DNA of 64,000 nucleotides from Alienimonas californiensis (GTDB lineage: Bacteria > Planctomycetota > Planctomycetia > Planctomycetales > Planctomycetaceae). The stretch is from positions 5,401,823 through 5,465,822 of the forward strand of contig NZ_CP036265.1 of NCBI RefSeq assembly GCF_007743815.1. Direction: 5' to 3'. Made by a program: the position numbers and the translations under genes. Shown in pieces: positions 34,510 through 42,044 of this stretch. Below the pieces are notes generated by a model. It worked only from the letters and a program-made list of their open reading frames with translations, searched no databases and was not told the origin of the DNA. Within the stretch, counting starts at the first letter, position 1; every line of letters starts with the position of its first letter.

Positions 34510-35970
34510 TCAGGTCTTGAAGGCGACGAAGCCGGCGGCGAGCAGCAGGCCGAGGGAGGCCGCCCAGGCCCACAGCGTGGAGCCGCGGCCGCCGACCGGT
34601 TCGGGCTCCTGTTGCAGGGTCCTCCGCGTGCTCTGGGCCGCCTGCCGCACGCGTTCCTCCAGATCCTCCTTCTGCACCCGGTTGAGGATCGAATCCAGCT
34701 CGCCCCGCTGGGAGGGAAAGGCGACGAGGGCCTGCGCCGCGGCGGCCCGAACCGTCAGGTCGTCGCTCTCCAACGCCTCAAGAAGCGCGTCGTAGTTCGC
34801 GGAGCCGTCCTCGCCCAGTTGGCCCAGGGTGGCGGCGGCGTCGACGCGCTGGAGCGGGTCGCCGCTTTCCAGGCGTTCGATCCAGCGGGCCTCGGCCCGG
34901 TCCAGGGCGGCGCTGTCGGTCTGCCAGCGGGCCGCGGCCGGGAGCAGCAGACCGCAGAGGGCCAACGCCCCCGCGGCGGTCCACTTGACCCAGGGCGTCG
35001 GCGCCGCGACCCGGCGGGGCGGGGGCGGAATCGTCAGGTCGTCGTCGGAGATCTGGCGTTCCCGGTCGCGGAGCGAGGGGACGTCCATCGTCATCGTCGG
35101 CGTCCGCTGCCGCAGGGCGACGCGTTCGTCCAGCGCGTTCAGCCGTTCGCCCACCGCCGTCGCGGTCGCCGGGCGATCCTCGATGCGTTTCTCCATCAGG
35201 TCCGCCACCAGCGCGTCTAGCCCGGGAGGACAGTGCGGCTCCCGGGAGATGACCCGCGGGGCCGGCCGTTTCAGGTGCATCTGAAGAGTTTCGGCGGGCG
35301 TTTCCCCGGCGAAGGGCGGCACGCCGGTCAGCAGTTCGAATAGCACCACGCCCAGGGCGTACAGGTCCGTCTGCGGACAGGCCGGGGGACGGCCGCGAAT
35401 CTGCTCCGGCGCCATGTAGCGGAAGGTGCCCATCGTGCGGCCCTCCGCGGTGAGTTTGTTTCCCTCCCGCACCGCGGCGAGGCCGAAGTCCGCCAGCTTC
35501 AGCGTGCCGTCCTCGGCCAGCAGGAAGTTGCCCGGCTTGAGGTCCCGGTGAATCACGCCGCGATCATGGGCGAACGCCAGCGCGGCGCAGATCTGCTTGG
35601 CGTACTGCACGACCGTCTCCGGCCCGAGCCGGCCGTCGCGTTCCAGCAGATCCTGCAGGGTGCCCCCGGTCAGGTACTCCATCGCATAGAAGCGTCGGTT
35701 GGGCGACTTGCCCGGGCCTTTGTCCCCGTCGGTCATCCCGCCGAACGTGTGGACGATGTGCGGGTGCCGCATGTCCCGCAGCAGGCCGACTTCCCGCTCG
35801 AACCGGGCGAGTACAGTCTCGTCGGTGACGTCCGAGGGGAGCAGTTTGACCGCCACGATGCGGTCGTTTTTGACGAAGCGGGCCTTCCAGACCTCGCCCA
35901 TCCCCCCCTGCCCGATCCGTTCGAGCAACTCGAACGGCCAGATCCAGCGATTTTCGACGGTCTCGGGCAC
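34510..35970 (-). CDS. Membrane-bound Ser/Thr protein kinase with HEAT-like repeats
   Basis: The 486-residue protein (GTG start) has a complete Hanks-type kinase domain: glycine loop [11 protein letters not shown] at 20-30, Lys42, HRDLKPGN with catalytic D143, DFG at 161-163, and MAPEQ at 186-190. After a linker, one membrane span lies near 329-347, then HEAT-like helical repeats ([27 protein letters not shown]) at about 370-425, and a second span at the C-terminus ([19 protein letters not shown]). The two spans place the repeats outside or anchor the chain twice. Such kinases are abundant in planctomycetes; the substrate is unknown. It precedes, on the opposite strand, the hybrid histidine kinase. 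Confidence 0.93.
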   Translation of the reverse strand: MPETVENRWIWPFELLERIGQGGMGEVWKARFVKNDRIVAVKLLPSDVTDETVLARFEREVGLLRDMRHPHIVHTFGGMTDGDKGPGKSPNRRFYAMEYLTGGTLQDLLERDGRLGPETVVQYAKQICAALAFAHDRGVIHRDLKPGNFLLAEDGTLKLADFGLAAVREGNKLTAEGRTMGTFRYMAPEQIRGRPPACPQTDLYALGVVLFELLTGVPPFAGETPAETLQMHLKRPAPRVISREPHCPPGLDALVADLMEKRIEDRPATATAVGERLNALDERVALRQRTPTMTMDVPSLRDRERQISDDDLTIPPPPRRVAAPTPWVKWTAAGALALCGLLLPAAARWQTDSAALDRAEARWIERLESGDPLQRVDAAATLGQLGEDGSANYDALLEALESDDLTVRAAAAQALVAFPSQRGELDSILNRVQKEDLEERVRQAAQSTRRTLQQEPEPVGGRGSTLWAWAASLGLLLAAGFVAFKT

Positions 35971-36060
35971 AGGCCTGCGGCGAACGGGGGAAGGCGCGGG
36001 CGAGAGTATATCCCGGCCGCGGCCCCAATCTCCCCGTCGCAGCCTGGTTCGCCCCGGCCC

Positions 36061-36163
36061 CGGTTCGGCTCCGGCGGTCTCGGTTCGGTTTGTCCGGTCC
36101 CGCTTCGGATCGCCGAGGACGCGGTTCGCATCGCTCCGGTTTCGGTTCGGAGGCCACGTCGCC
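36061..36163. repeat. Five helically phased CGGTTCG repeats
   Basis: CGGTTCG or a one-base variant begins at 36061, 36081, 36101 (CGCTTCG), 36122 and 36143: spacings of 20, 20, 21 and 21 bp, close to two helical turns. A weaker unit (TGGTTCG) is at 36045. Sequence between the units is not conserved, which fits repeated protein-binding sites better than a simple tandem duplication. Confidence 0.65.
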
Positions 36164-36296
36164 CGTCCGCCCCCGCGGAGGCGCCCCGGCCGCGGACGCC
36201 GGCGGTCGGCATTCGCGGGGGAGAATCGTGCTGCACAGGCTTGCCCCTTCTTGCTGCCCGCGTCAACGATGCATGCAGCGTCCCGAGGCTGGGGCG

Positions 36297-36325
36297 AAAA
36301 AGGCCCGGAGTCGCGCGCCGGGCCT
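36297..36325 (-). terminator. Intrinsic-terminator-like hairpin on the minus strand, with no gene before it
   Basis: AGGCCCGG (36301-36308) pairs with CCGGGCCT (36318-36325), 8 bp with a 9-nt loop. Read on the minus strand it is followed at once by five T residues (36301-36297), the classic layout. No minus-strand gene ends here: the next one upstream starts beyond 38 kb and the plus-strand kinase lies between. It could end an antisense transcript. Confidence 0.5.
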
Positions 36326-36383
36326 CTCGTCTCACAGATCCCGGAGGCGGTCGCCGACGACCACCGGCACGGGCGCCCGCGGC

Positions 36384-37352
36384 ATGAACTGGCTCTTCGG
36401 AACGGACGGGTTCCCCCCGCGCTGGCGTTGCGGGACCGGATGGGAGGCGGAGCCCTGGGTGGGGTGGCTGCACGTCGTGGGCGACTCGCTGATCGCCGCG
36501 GCCTACACCTCCATTCCGCTGTTGCTGATTTATCTGGGCAGCAAGCGGAACGACGTGCCGTTCCACTGGCTCGGCGGGCTGTTCGCGGCGTTCATCCTCG
36601 CCTGCGGGGCCACGCACGCGCTGGACGCGTTCATCTTCTGGGAGCCGCTGTACCGGCTGTCCGGACTGATGAAGGCCCTCACGGCGGCGGTCTCCTGGGC
36701 GACCGTGGCGGCGTTGCTGCTGGCGCTCCCGGCGATCCTGCACCTGCCGGGCCGGGCGAAGCTGGCGGACTCGCTGGAGGCGGAGATCGCGGAGCGGCGC
36801 CGGGCCGAGGCCGCCGAACGCACCGCCCGCGAGGCCGCCGAGGCGGCCAACGTCGCCAAGACGCAGTTTCTCGCCGCCATGAGCCATGAACTCCGCACCC
36901 CGCTGACCGCGGTGCTGGGCTACGCGGACCTGCTCGCCCGGGCGCTGGAGAATCCGGACCGCCGCGACATGGCCCGGCAGATTCGCGCCAACGGCAATCA
37001 TCTGCTCACCCTGCTGAACGATTTGCTGGACCTCTCCAAGGTGGAGGCGGGCAAGCTGGAGATCGACCGGCGCCCCGTCGAACTGGTGCCGCTGCTCGAG
37101 GAGGTGCGCTCGCTGATGAACGTGCAGGCGCTCGACCGCGGGTTGAAGCTGGAGGTCCGGTACCTCGGCCCGGTCCCGCGGTTCGTCATGACGGACGCGG
37201 TCCGTCTGCGGCAATGCCTGCTGAATCTGCTCTCCAACGCGATCAAGTTCACCGATCGCGGCCGCGTACGGATGGAGGTTCGCTTCCTGCCCGACGCCCC
37301 GGCCGACCTGACCGCGGACGCCCGAGTCCCGGCCGCCGCGGGTGCGATTTGA
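36384..37352 (+). CDS. Hybrid histidine kinase with ethylene-receptor-like sensor, N-terminal part (frame interrupted)
   Basis: The ATG at 36384 begins a 322-residue product. Residues 28-120 form three membrane helices like plant ETR1: D34, Y41, P45, I71, C74 and H78 correspond to ETR1 D25, Y32, P36, I62, C65 and H69 with a constant offset of nine, including the CGATH motif that binds Cu(I) and ethylene. A coiled segment ([19 protein letters not shown]) leads to the phospho-acceptor H168 in MSHELRTPL, the dimerisation helices, and the N box LLSNAIKF near 280. The frame then stops at 37350 before the G1 box. The next reading frame, overlapping by 11 bp, completes the domain. Confidence 0.85.
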   Translation: MNWLFGTDGFPPRWRCGTGWEAEPWVGWLHVVGDSLIAAAYTSIPLLLIYLGSKRNDVPFHWLGGLFAAFILACGATHALDAFIFWEPLYRLSGLMKALTAAVSWATVAALLLALPAILHLPGRAKLADSLEAEIAERRRAEAAERTAREAAEAANVAKTQFLAAMSHELRTPLTAVLGYADLLARALENPDRRDMARQIRANGNHLLTLLNDLLDLSKVEAGKLEIDRRPVELVPLLEEVRSLMNVQALDRGLKLEVRYLGPVPRFVMTDAVRLRQCLLNLLSNAIKFTDRGRVRMEVRFLPDAPADLTADARVPAAAGAI

Positions 37353-38166
37353 CGTGTCGGACACCGGCGTGGGCATGACCGCGGAGCAACTCGCCGGGCT
37401 GTTCCGGCCGTTCGGGCAGGTGGACGCGGAAGCGACCCGGCGGGCCGGCGGCACCGGGTTGGGGCTGGCGATCACCAAACGGTTGGCGGAGATGCTCGGC
37501 GGCGACGTGCGGGTCGAGAGCGAACCGGGGGCCGGGTCGACCTTCACCCTCACCGTCGCCGCCGGGGAGAACGCTGACGGCGAGTTCGTCGAACCGGTCG
37601 GCCAGGAGACCGGCGAGTTCCCCGTGGGCGGGGCCTCGAACGCCGCGGCAGACGAAGCGGCGGACGAAGTGGCCGGCGGGGCGACGCGGGAGCGGGTTCC
37701 CCACGCACTTCCCGCCGGCGCCGGGCCGGATCGAGCGTTCCGGGAGGCGTCGGCGCCCCTGCCCCGCGCCGGCACGCCGGTGCGGGTGCTGTTGGCGGAG
37801 GACACCCGCGCGCTTCGAAAACTCACGACCCGCCTGCTGACCGCCGCCGCCCACGAGGTGACGGAGACCGAGGACGGGCGAGCGGCGGTGGAGGCCTGGA
37901 CGGCGGATCCGGAGGCGTTCGACGTGATTCTGCTGGACATGCAGATGCCCCGGCTGGACGGCTTCGGAGCCGCCGCCGAGCTGCGGGCCGCGGGCTGCAC
38001 CGCGCCGATCGTCGCCCTGACCGCCGGGGCGATGGCCGACGACCGCGAACGCTGCGCCGCGGTCGGCTGCGACGCCTACCTCGCCAAGCCGTTCGAGGCG
38101 GAGGTCCTGCTCCGCACCGTCGCCGAGTTGGCGGCAGGCGGGACCGCCCGCCAGTCGGCGGACTGA
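37342..38166 (+). CDS. Hybrid histidine kinase, C-terminal part: rest of ATPase domain plus receiver
   Basis: In the +1 frame relative to the preceding part, this 274-residue segment starts [11 protein letters not shown] (G1 box) and continues with FRPFGQVD and GTGLGLAI (G2 box, about residues 37-44), exactly the pieces missing upstream. After a Gly/Glu/Ala-rich linker, a receiver domain begins at [14 protein letters not shown] with phospho-acceptor D199 in [13 protein letters not shown] and the closing [11 protein letters not shown]. It is not a stand-alone kinase. Either a single-base insertion splits one gene, the sequence has an error, or two subunits assemble. A GTG at 37342 could serve as a separate start. 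Confidence 0.82.
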   Translation: MRFDVSDTGVGMTAEQLAGLFRPFGQVDAEATRRAGGTGLGLAITKRLAEMLGGDVRVESEPGAGSTFTLTVAAGENADGEFVEPVGQETGEFPVGGASNAAADEAADEVAGGATRERVPHALPAGAGPDRAFREASAPLPRAGTPVRVLLAEDTRALRKLTTRLLTAAAHEVTETEDGRAAVEAWTADPEAFDVILLDMQMPRLDGFGAAAELRAAGCTAPIVALTAGAMADDRERCAAVGCDAYLAKPFEAEVLLRTVAELAAGGTARQSAD

Positions 38167-38197
38167 CGCGGCGGCGGCTTTCTCCCCCGGTGCCGGG

Positions 38198-39622
38198 TCA
38201 GCCGGCGGCCAACGCTTCGGCTTCGTCCCGCACGGCGGCCAGCGGGGCGGCGACGTCCTCCCACCGCACATCATGCGGCATCACGCTCCGCTTCGAGGCG
38301 ACCGCCGCGGCGACGCCCGCGGCCTCGCCGGTCGCCACGGCGTTGCCGGTCACCCGGTAGCTGGCGTGGGCGAAGAAGTCGCCGCTCAGGCAGCGGCCGG
38401 CGGTCAGCAGGCCGTCCACGTCCGCCGCCACCAGCGCCCGCAGAGGGATGTCGAACGGCTTCGCCTTCACGCCAGCCGAGCCGTAGGCGGATTTGTCCCC
38501 CTGCTCCTTCGTCGTGGCGTGCACGTCCACGCAGAAGCCGGAGCGGCAGACGGCGTCGTCGTGCCGCACGCCCGATTTCACGTCCTTCACGTCGACCTCG
38601 TAACGCCCGCGGATGCGGCGGCCGTCGCGGACGCCGATCTGCTCCGCGGTGGTCACCAGCCGCGTCTCCGCCCAGCCGCCGCCCAGCGACCGCAGGGCGT
38701 TCGCCAGTTGGAACAGCTCCCGCCGGGCGTTGAACGTGGCGGCGGTAACGGCCGCGGCGTCGGTGGGGTCCACGCCGTATTCGTGGTTTAGCATCACCGC
38801 GGCGACCGGCCCGCCGAGGTGCCACAGCGTCGGCTTGGTGTAGCTCGGCGTGATTCCGGCCCGCTTCAGTTCAGCCAGCAGTGCCTCCTTGCGGTCGGAG
38901 CCGAGGGAGGTGTTGAAGGAGGCCAGCGTCTCCGGCTCCCCGCTGAGGACGCCCATCAGCGACATCGGCTGACAGGGACAGCCCTCGCCCAGCGCCTCCG
39001 AGGACCGGGCCTCGCCCAGTTCCCAGCGGCAGCCGGCGAGCGCGGCGAAGTCGCCGTCGCCGGTGGCGTCGATGAAGGCGTCCGCCGTCCAGGCCTGCCG
39101 GCCGCTCTTGGACTCCGTGAAGGCCCCAACGACCTGGCGGCCCTCCTTCGCCACGCCGGCGACCCGGGTGTGCAGTTGGACCTCGATGCCGAGGGCGGCA
39201 CAGAGGTCCTCCAGCGTGAACTTCATCGCCTCCACGTCGTAGAGGTAGTTGCGGAGGGATGACTGCCGGGCGTTGGCCCGCTGGGCGTCGAGCCGCTCCA
39301 GCCGGGCGAGCAGTTCGTTGTTGAAGCCCGGTTTGCCGGCGTCGATGACGTACGACAGCATCCCGCTGGTCCAGACGCCGCCCAGGCAGCCGTGCAGTTC
39401 CAGCAACCGCACGCGGGCCCCGGCTCGGGCCGCAGAGATCGCCGCCGCCACCCCTGCCGGCCCCCCGCCGCAGACCAGCACGTCCGAATACCCCGCGATC
39501 GGCACGCTGCGGGCCGGTTCGTGCAGCGTCCCCGCCGCCGCCGGTTCTCCTTCGGCGGCCCAGCCCAGCCCCCCCGGCAGAGCGAGAGCGGCGGCGGCTC
39601 CGAACAGTTCGCGGCGATGCAT
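38198..39622 (-). CDS. Secreted FAD-dependent oxidoreductase
   Basis: The ATG at 39622 gives 474 residues beginning HRRELFGAAAALALPGG, a possible Tat (twin-arginine) or Sec signal. The FAD-binding dinucleotide fold follows: VLVCGGGPAGVAAAISAARAG near 46, then RVRLLELHGCLGGVWT and the later DAFIDATGDGDFAALAG. The C-terminus has the closing VDGLLTAGRCLSGD segment that contacts FAD. Such proteins are frequent in planctomycetes; the substrate is unknown and may be a sugar or sterol-like compound. Export with a folded cofactor would favour Tat. The upstream gene on the plus strand starts 127 bp away. Confidence 0.88.
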   Translation of the reverse strand: MHRRELFGAAAALALPGGLGWAAEGEPAAAGTLHEPARSVPIAGYSDVLVCGGGPAGVAAAISAARAGARVRLLELHGCLGGVWTSGMLSYVIDAGKPGFNNELLARLERLDAQRANARQSSLRNYLYDVEAMKFTLEDLCAALGIEVQLHTRVAGVAKEGRQVVGAFTESKSGRQAWTADAFIDATGDGDFAALAGCRWELGEARSSEALGEGCPCQPMSLMGVLSGEPETLASFNTSLGSDRKEALLAELKRAGITPSYTKPTLWHLGGPVAAVMLNHEYGVDPTDAAAVTAATFNARRELFQLANALRSLGGGWAETRLVTTAEQIGVRDGRRIRGRYEVDVKDVKSGVRHDDAVCRSGFCVDVHATTKEQGDKSAYGSAGVKAKPFDIPLRALVAADVDGLLTAGRCLSGDFFAHASYRVTGNAVATGEAAGVAAAVASKRSVMPHDVRWEDVAAPLAAVRDEAEALAAG

Positions 39623-39748
39623 GAGCGAGACCTGAGGACAGAGGGCGGGCGGCCCAGCGTAACGAACGGAGCGGGCTATCGGGCGCCCCGCGGCAGGCGT
39701 CGCATCGGTATCCTCAAAGGAGTCCCCCCCCCCGCTCGGACCTCTCCG

Positions 39749-40507
39749 ATGTTCGCCCTCGCCGCCGCCCTGCTCGTCGCCCCCGCGTTCGCTCCCCAGC
39801 CGCCGGGGGTGGAGGTGATTATCGAACCGCATCCGCCGGGCGGCGGGTTCGGCTTCGGCGGCGGGGGTTTCGGCTTCGGCGGGAGGATGGCCCCCGCGGG
39901 ATCGCCGACGGGCGAAACGTTTCTGCACGGACAGGGCGCCGGCGTGCTGATCTCGCCGGACGGCTCGCAGATCTGGGGATGGTCCGCCGCCGTCGGCGAC
40001 CTGGTGCCGCTGCCCGTGGCCGTGCCGGAGGCGGACCGCGGCAACGTGCAGCCGGTTGTCGGTCAGGGGGTGGTGATGTTCGTGACCGGCGGCTCCGTTT
40101 ACGCCTTCGGCGGGGCCTCCGGCGAATGGGGCTCGCACCCGATCGGCGAGCGGGCGACCGCCACGCCGATCGTCGGTTCCCACGTCGCCGCGATTCGCAC
40201 GGCCGACGGCGTGTACGCCTACAGCGGCTTGACCGGCTCCGGCGGCCTGCACCCGCTGGACGCGGACGAGCGCATCGACGGGCCGGCGGTCGGCGGCAAC
40301 TACGTCCGCGTCGCGTCCGAACGAGCCTTCGGCCTGTTCAGCGCCAAAGCCGGCAAGTGGGGCTCCGTCCGCTACGAGCGGGCCGAACCGCAACCGACCC
40401 CAGAGGTTCCCGGCCAGCCCGGCCCCGGCGAACCGAACGATCCGGAGATCGACCGCAGCTCCAGCGATCCCAACGCCGACGAGCCGTCGGTCGATCCCGA
40501 GGCGTGA
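39749..40507 (+). CDS. Secreted beta-rich protein of unknown function
   Basis: The ATG at 39749 starts a signal peptide (ALAAALLVAPAFA), giving 252 residues. After a Gly/Phe-rich segment (GFGFGGGGFGFGG) come short repeating beta units such as GAGVLISPDGSQIWGWSA, GGSVYAFGGASGEWGSH and DGVYAYSGLTGSGG, like propeller or beta-strand repeats. The tail is Pro/Asp/Glu-rich. I do not recognise a family. Its stop lies 3 bp from the convergent DUF1501 stop. Confidence 0.7.
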   Translation: MFALAAALLVAPAFAPQPPGVEVIIEPHPPGGGFGFGGGGFGFGGRMAPAGSPTGETFLHGQGAGVLISPDGSQIWGWSAAVGDLVPLPVAVPEADRGNVQPVVGQGVVMFVTGGSVYAFGGASGEWGSHPIGERATATPIVGSHVAAIRTADGVYAYSGLTGSGGLHPLDADERIDGPAVGGNYVRVASERAFGLFSAKAGKWGSVRYERAEPQPTPEVPGQPGPGEPNDPEIDRSSSDPNADEPSVDPEA

Positions 40508-40510
40508 GGC

Positions 40511-41941
40511 TCAGCCGACGAGCTTCTGGAAGAACTTACCCTCGTTGATCGTCGGGCGTTCGGGGCGGCCCTTGTATTCGTAGGTCAGGTCGAGCCGGTC
40601 CAGGCCGAGCAGGTGCAGGATGCTGGCGTGCAGGTCGTGGACGTGCAGCCGGTCCTCGACGGCCCGCAGGCCGAGTTCGTCGGTGGAGCCGAGCGTCTGG
40701 CCGCCCTTCACGCCGCCGCCGGCCATCCACATCGTGAAGCCGGTCGGGTTGTGGTCGCGGCCGTTGCCCTGCTCGCTCATCGGGGTGCGGCCGAACTCGC
40801 CGCCCCAGACGACCAGCGTTTCGTCCAGCAGGCCGCGGCGCTTCAGGTCCTTCAGCAGGCCGGCGACGGGCTTGTCCATGCTCTTGCAGAGCTTGGAGTG
40901 GTTCCCCTCGATGCCGCTGTGGGCGTCCCAGCGGGAGCCGGGGCCGTGGTAGAGCTGAATGAACCGCACGCCCCGCTCCGCCAACCGGCGGGAGAGCAGG
41001 CAGAGTCGGCCGAAGGATTCGGTCTCCTTGTCGTCCATCCCGTAGAGGGCGCGGGTCTCGGCGGTCTCCTGGGCGAGGTCCACGGCCCCGGGGGCTTCGG
41101 CCTGCATGCGGAAGGCGAGTTCGTAGCTGTCGATCCGGGCGTCCAACTCCGACTGCTCCGGGTGGGCGGCGGCGAAGTTCCTGTTCAACTTGCTGAGCAA
41201 ATCGAGCTTCCCTTCCTGCCGGAGCCGGCCGACGGCCTCCGGCGTGGAGAGGTTCGGCACCGGGTCGCCGACCTCCTTCAACCGCACGCCCTGGTAGGAG
41301 GCGGGCATGAAGCCGGCGCTCCAGTTCCGCGGGCCGTTGACCACGCTGCTGCCGCCGTCCTGCATCACGACGAACGCCGGCAGGTCCTTGTTCTCGGTGC
41401 CCAGGCCGTAGCTGACCCAGCTGCCGAGGCTCGGCCGACCGCCCAGCGGGCTGCAGGTGTTCATCTGGCAGACGCCGGCGCTGTGGTTCACGCCGTCGGT
41501 GTGACAGCTCCGCAGGACGGCGATGTCGTCCACGCAGGTCGCGATCTCCGGCAGCCAGTCGGAGACCCAGGTGCCGGCCTCGCCGTGCTGCTTCCACTTC
41601 CGCTGGCTGGCCATCAGCGGGGCGTTCGCCTCGCCCATCGCCAGGGCGACCGTGCCGAAGCTCTCCGGCAACGGCTGGCCGTCGAGGCGGTTCAACTCCG
41701 GCTTGGGGTCGAAGGTGTCCATGTGGCTCGGCCCGCCCTCCATGAACAGGAAGATGACCGACTTCGCCGTCGGGGCGTGGTGCTGGAACGATTCCGCCAC
41801 CTTCGACCGGCTCTCCGCGGACAGTGCGGAGTCCGCCAACAGCCCGGACAGGGCGGTCGCCCCGAACCCGGCGCCGCTGCGGGCGAGGAACTCGCGGCGG
41901 GACTGCGGGATCGAAACGTGCGGGAGTCGGGGGACGTTCAT
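40511..41941 (-). CDS. DUF1501 (sulfatase-fold) secreted protein
   Basis: The 476-residue protein begins with a Tat-type signal (SRREFLARSGAGFGATAL). It has the DUF1501 landmarks: SVIFLFMEGGPSHMDTFDPKPELN near 60-83, MNTCSPLGGRPSLGSW in the middle, and GGEFGRTPMSEQGNGRDHN with the metal-binding residues near 375-400. DUF1501 belongs to the alkaline-phosphatase/sulfatase superfamily, but no substrate is established for this planctomycete group. It is last in the run sigma, FecR, DUF1549, DUF1501. Its first codons overlap the CGGGAGTC repeat array. Confidence 0.92.
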   Translation of the reverse strand: MNVPRLPHVSIPQSRREFLARSGAGFGATALSGLLADSALSAESRSKVAESFQHHAPTAKSVIFLFMEGGPSHMDTFDPKPELNRLDGQPLPESFGTVALAMGEANAPLMASQRKWKQHGEAGTWVSDWLPEIATCVDDIAVLRSCHTDGVNHSAGVCQMNTCSPLGGRPSLGSWVSYGLGTENKDLPAFVVMQDGGSSVVNGPRNWSAGFMPASYQGVRLKEVGDPVPNLSTPEAVGRLRQEGKLDLLSKLNRNFAAAHPEQSELDARIDSYELAFRMQAEAPGAVDLAQETAETRALYGMDDKETESFGRLCLLSRRLAERGVRFIQLYHGPGSRWDAHSGIEGNHSKLCKSMDKPVAGLLKDLKRRGLLDETLVVWGGEFGRTPMSEQGNGRDHNPTGFTMWMAGGGVKGGQTLGSTDELGLRAVEDRLHVHDLHASILHLLGLDRLDLTYEYKGRPERPTINEGKFFQKLVG

Positions 41942-42015
41942 GGCGGGAGTCTGCGGGAGTCAGATGCGAGAGATACGGGAGTCGGCGGGAGTCCCGGGCG
42001 GCGACCGCGGGAGTC
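41921..42015. repeat. Six CGGGAGTC repeats spaced alternately 22-23 and 10 bp
   Basis: CGGGAGTC occurs at 41921, 41944, 41954, 41976, 41986 and 42008. The gaps run 23, 10, 22, 10, 22 bp, so pairs of sites recur every 32 bp, close to whole helical turns. The array covers the start codon of the DUF1501 gene (41941) and the gap to the upstream DUF1549 gene. It may bind a regulator or, as the complementary GACTCCCG in the mRNA, form structure around the ribosome site. Confidence 0.75.
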
Positions 42016-42044
42016 GCCGCCCGGTCGGACTCACGTCGCCTGGG

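Larger units (their letters stand above)
35971..36383. other. 413-bp divergent regulatory region between two kinase genes
   Basis: The region separates the Ser/Thr kinase (minus) from the ethylene-receptor-like histidine kinase (plus). It contains the phased CGGTTCG repeats (36061-36163) and a hairpin with a five-base A/T tract reading as a terminator on the minus strand (36297-36325). The plus frame is open through much of it but shows no family character before 36384. Base composition drops around 36225-36290, where a promoter could lie. Confidence 0.55.

Noticed and set aside
37312-37352. Programmed ribosomal frameshift in the histidine kinase
   Set aside because: No slippery heptamer or following strong hairpin is evident, so I report only a frame change of unknown cause.
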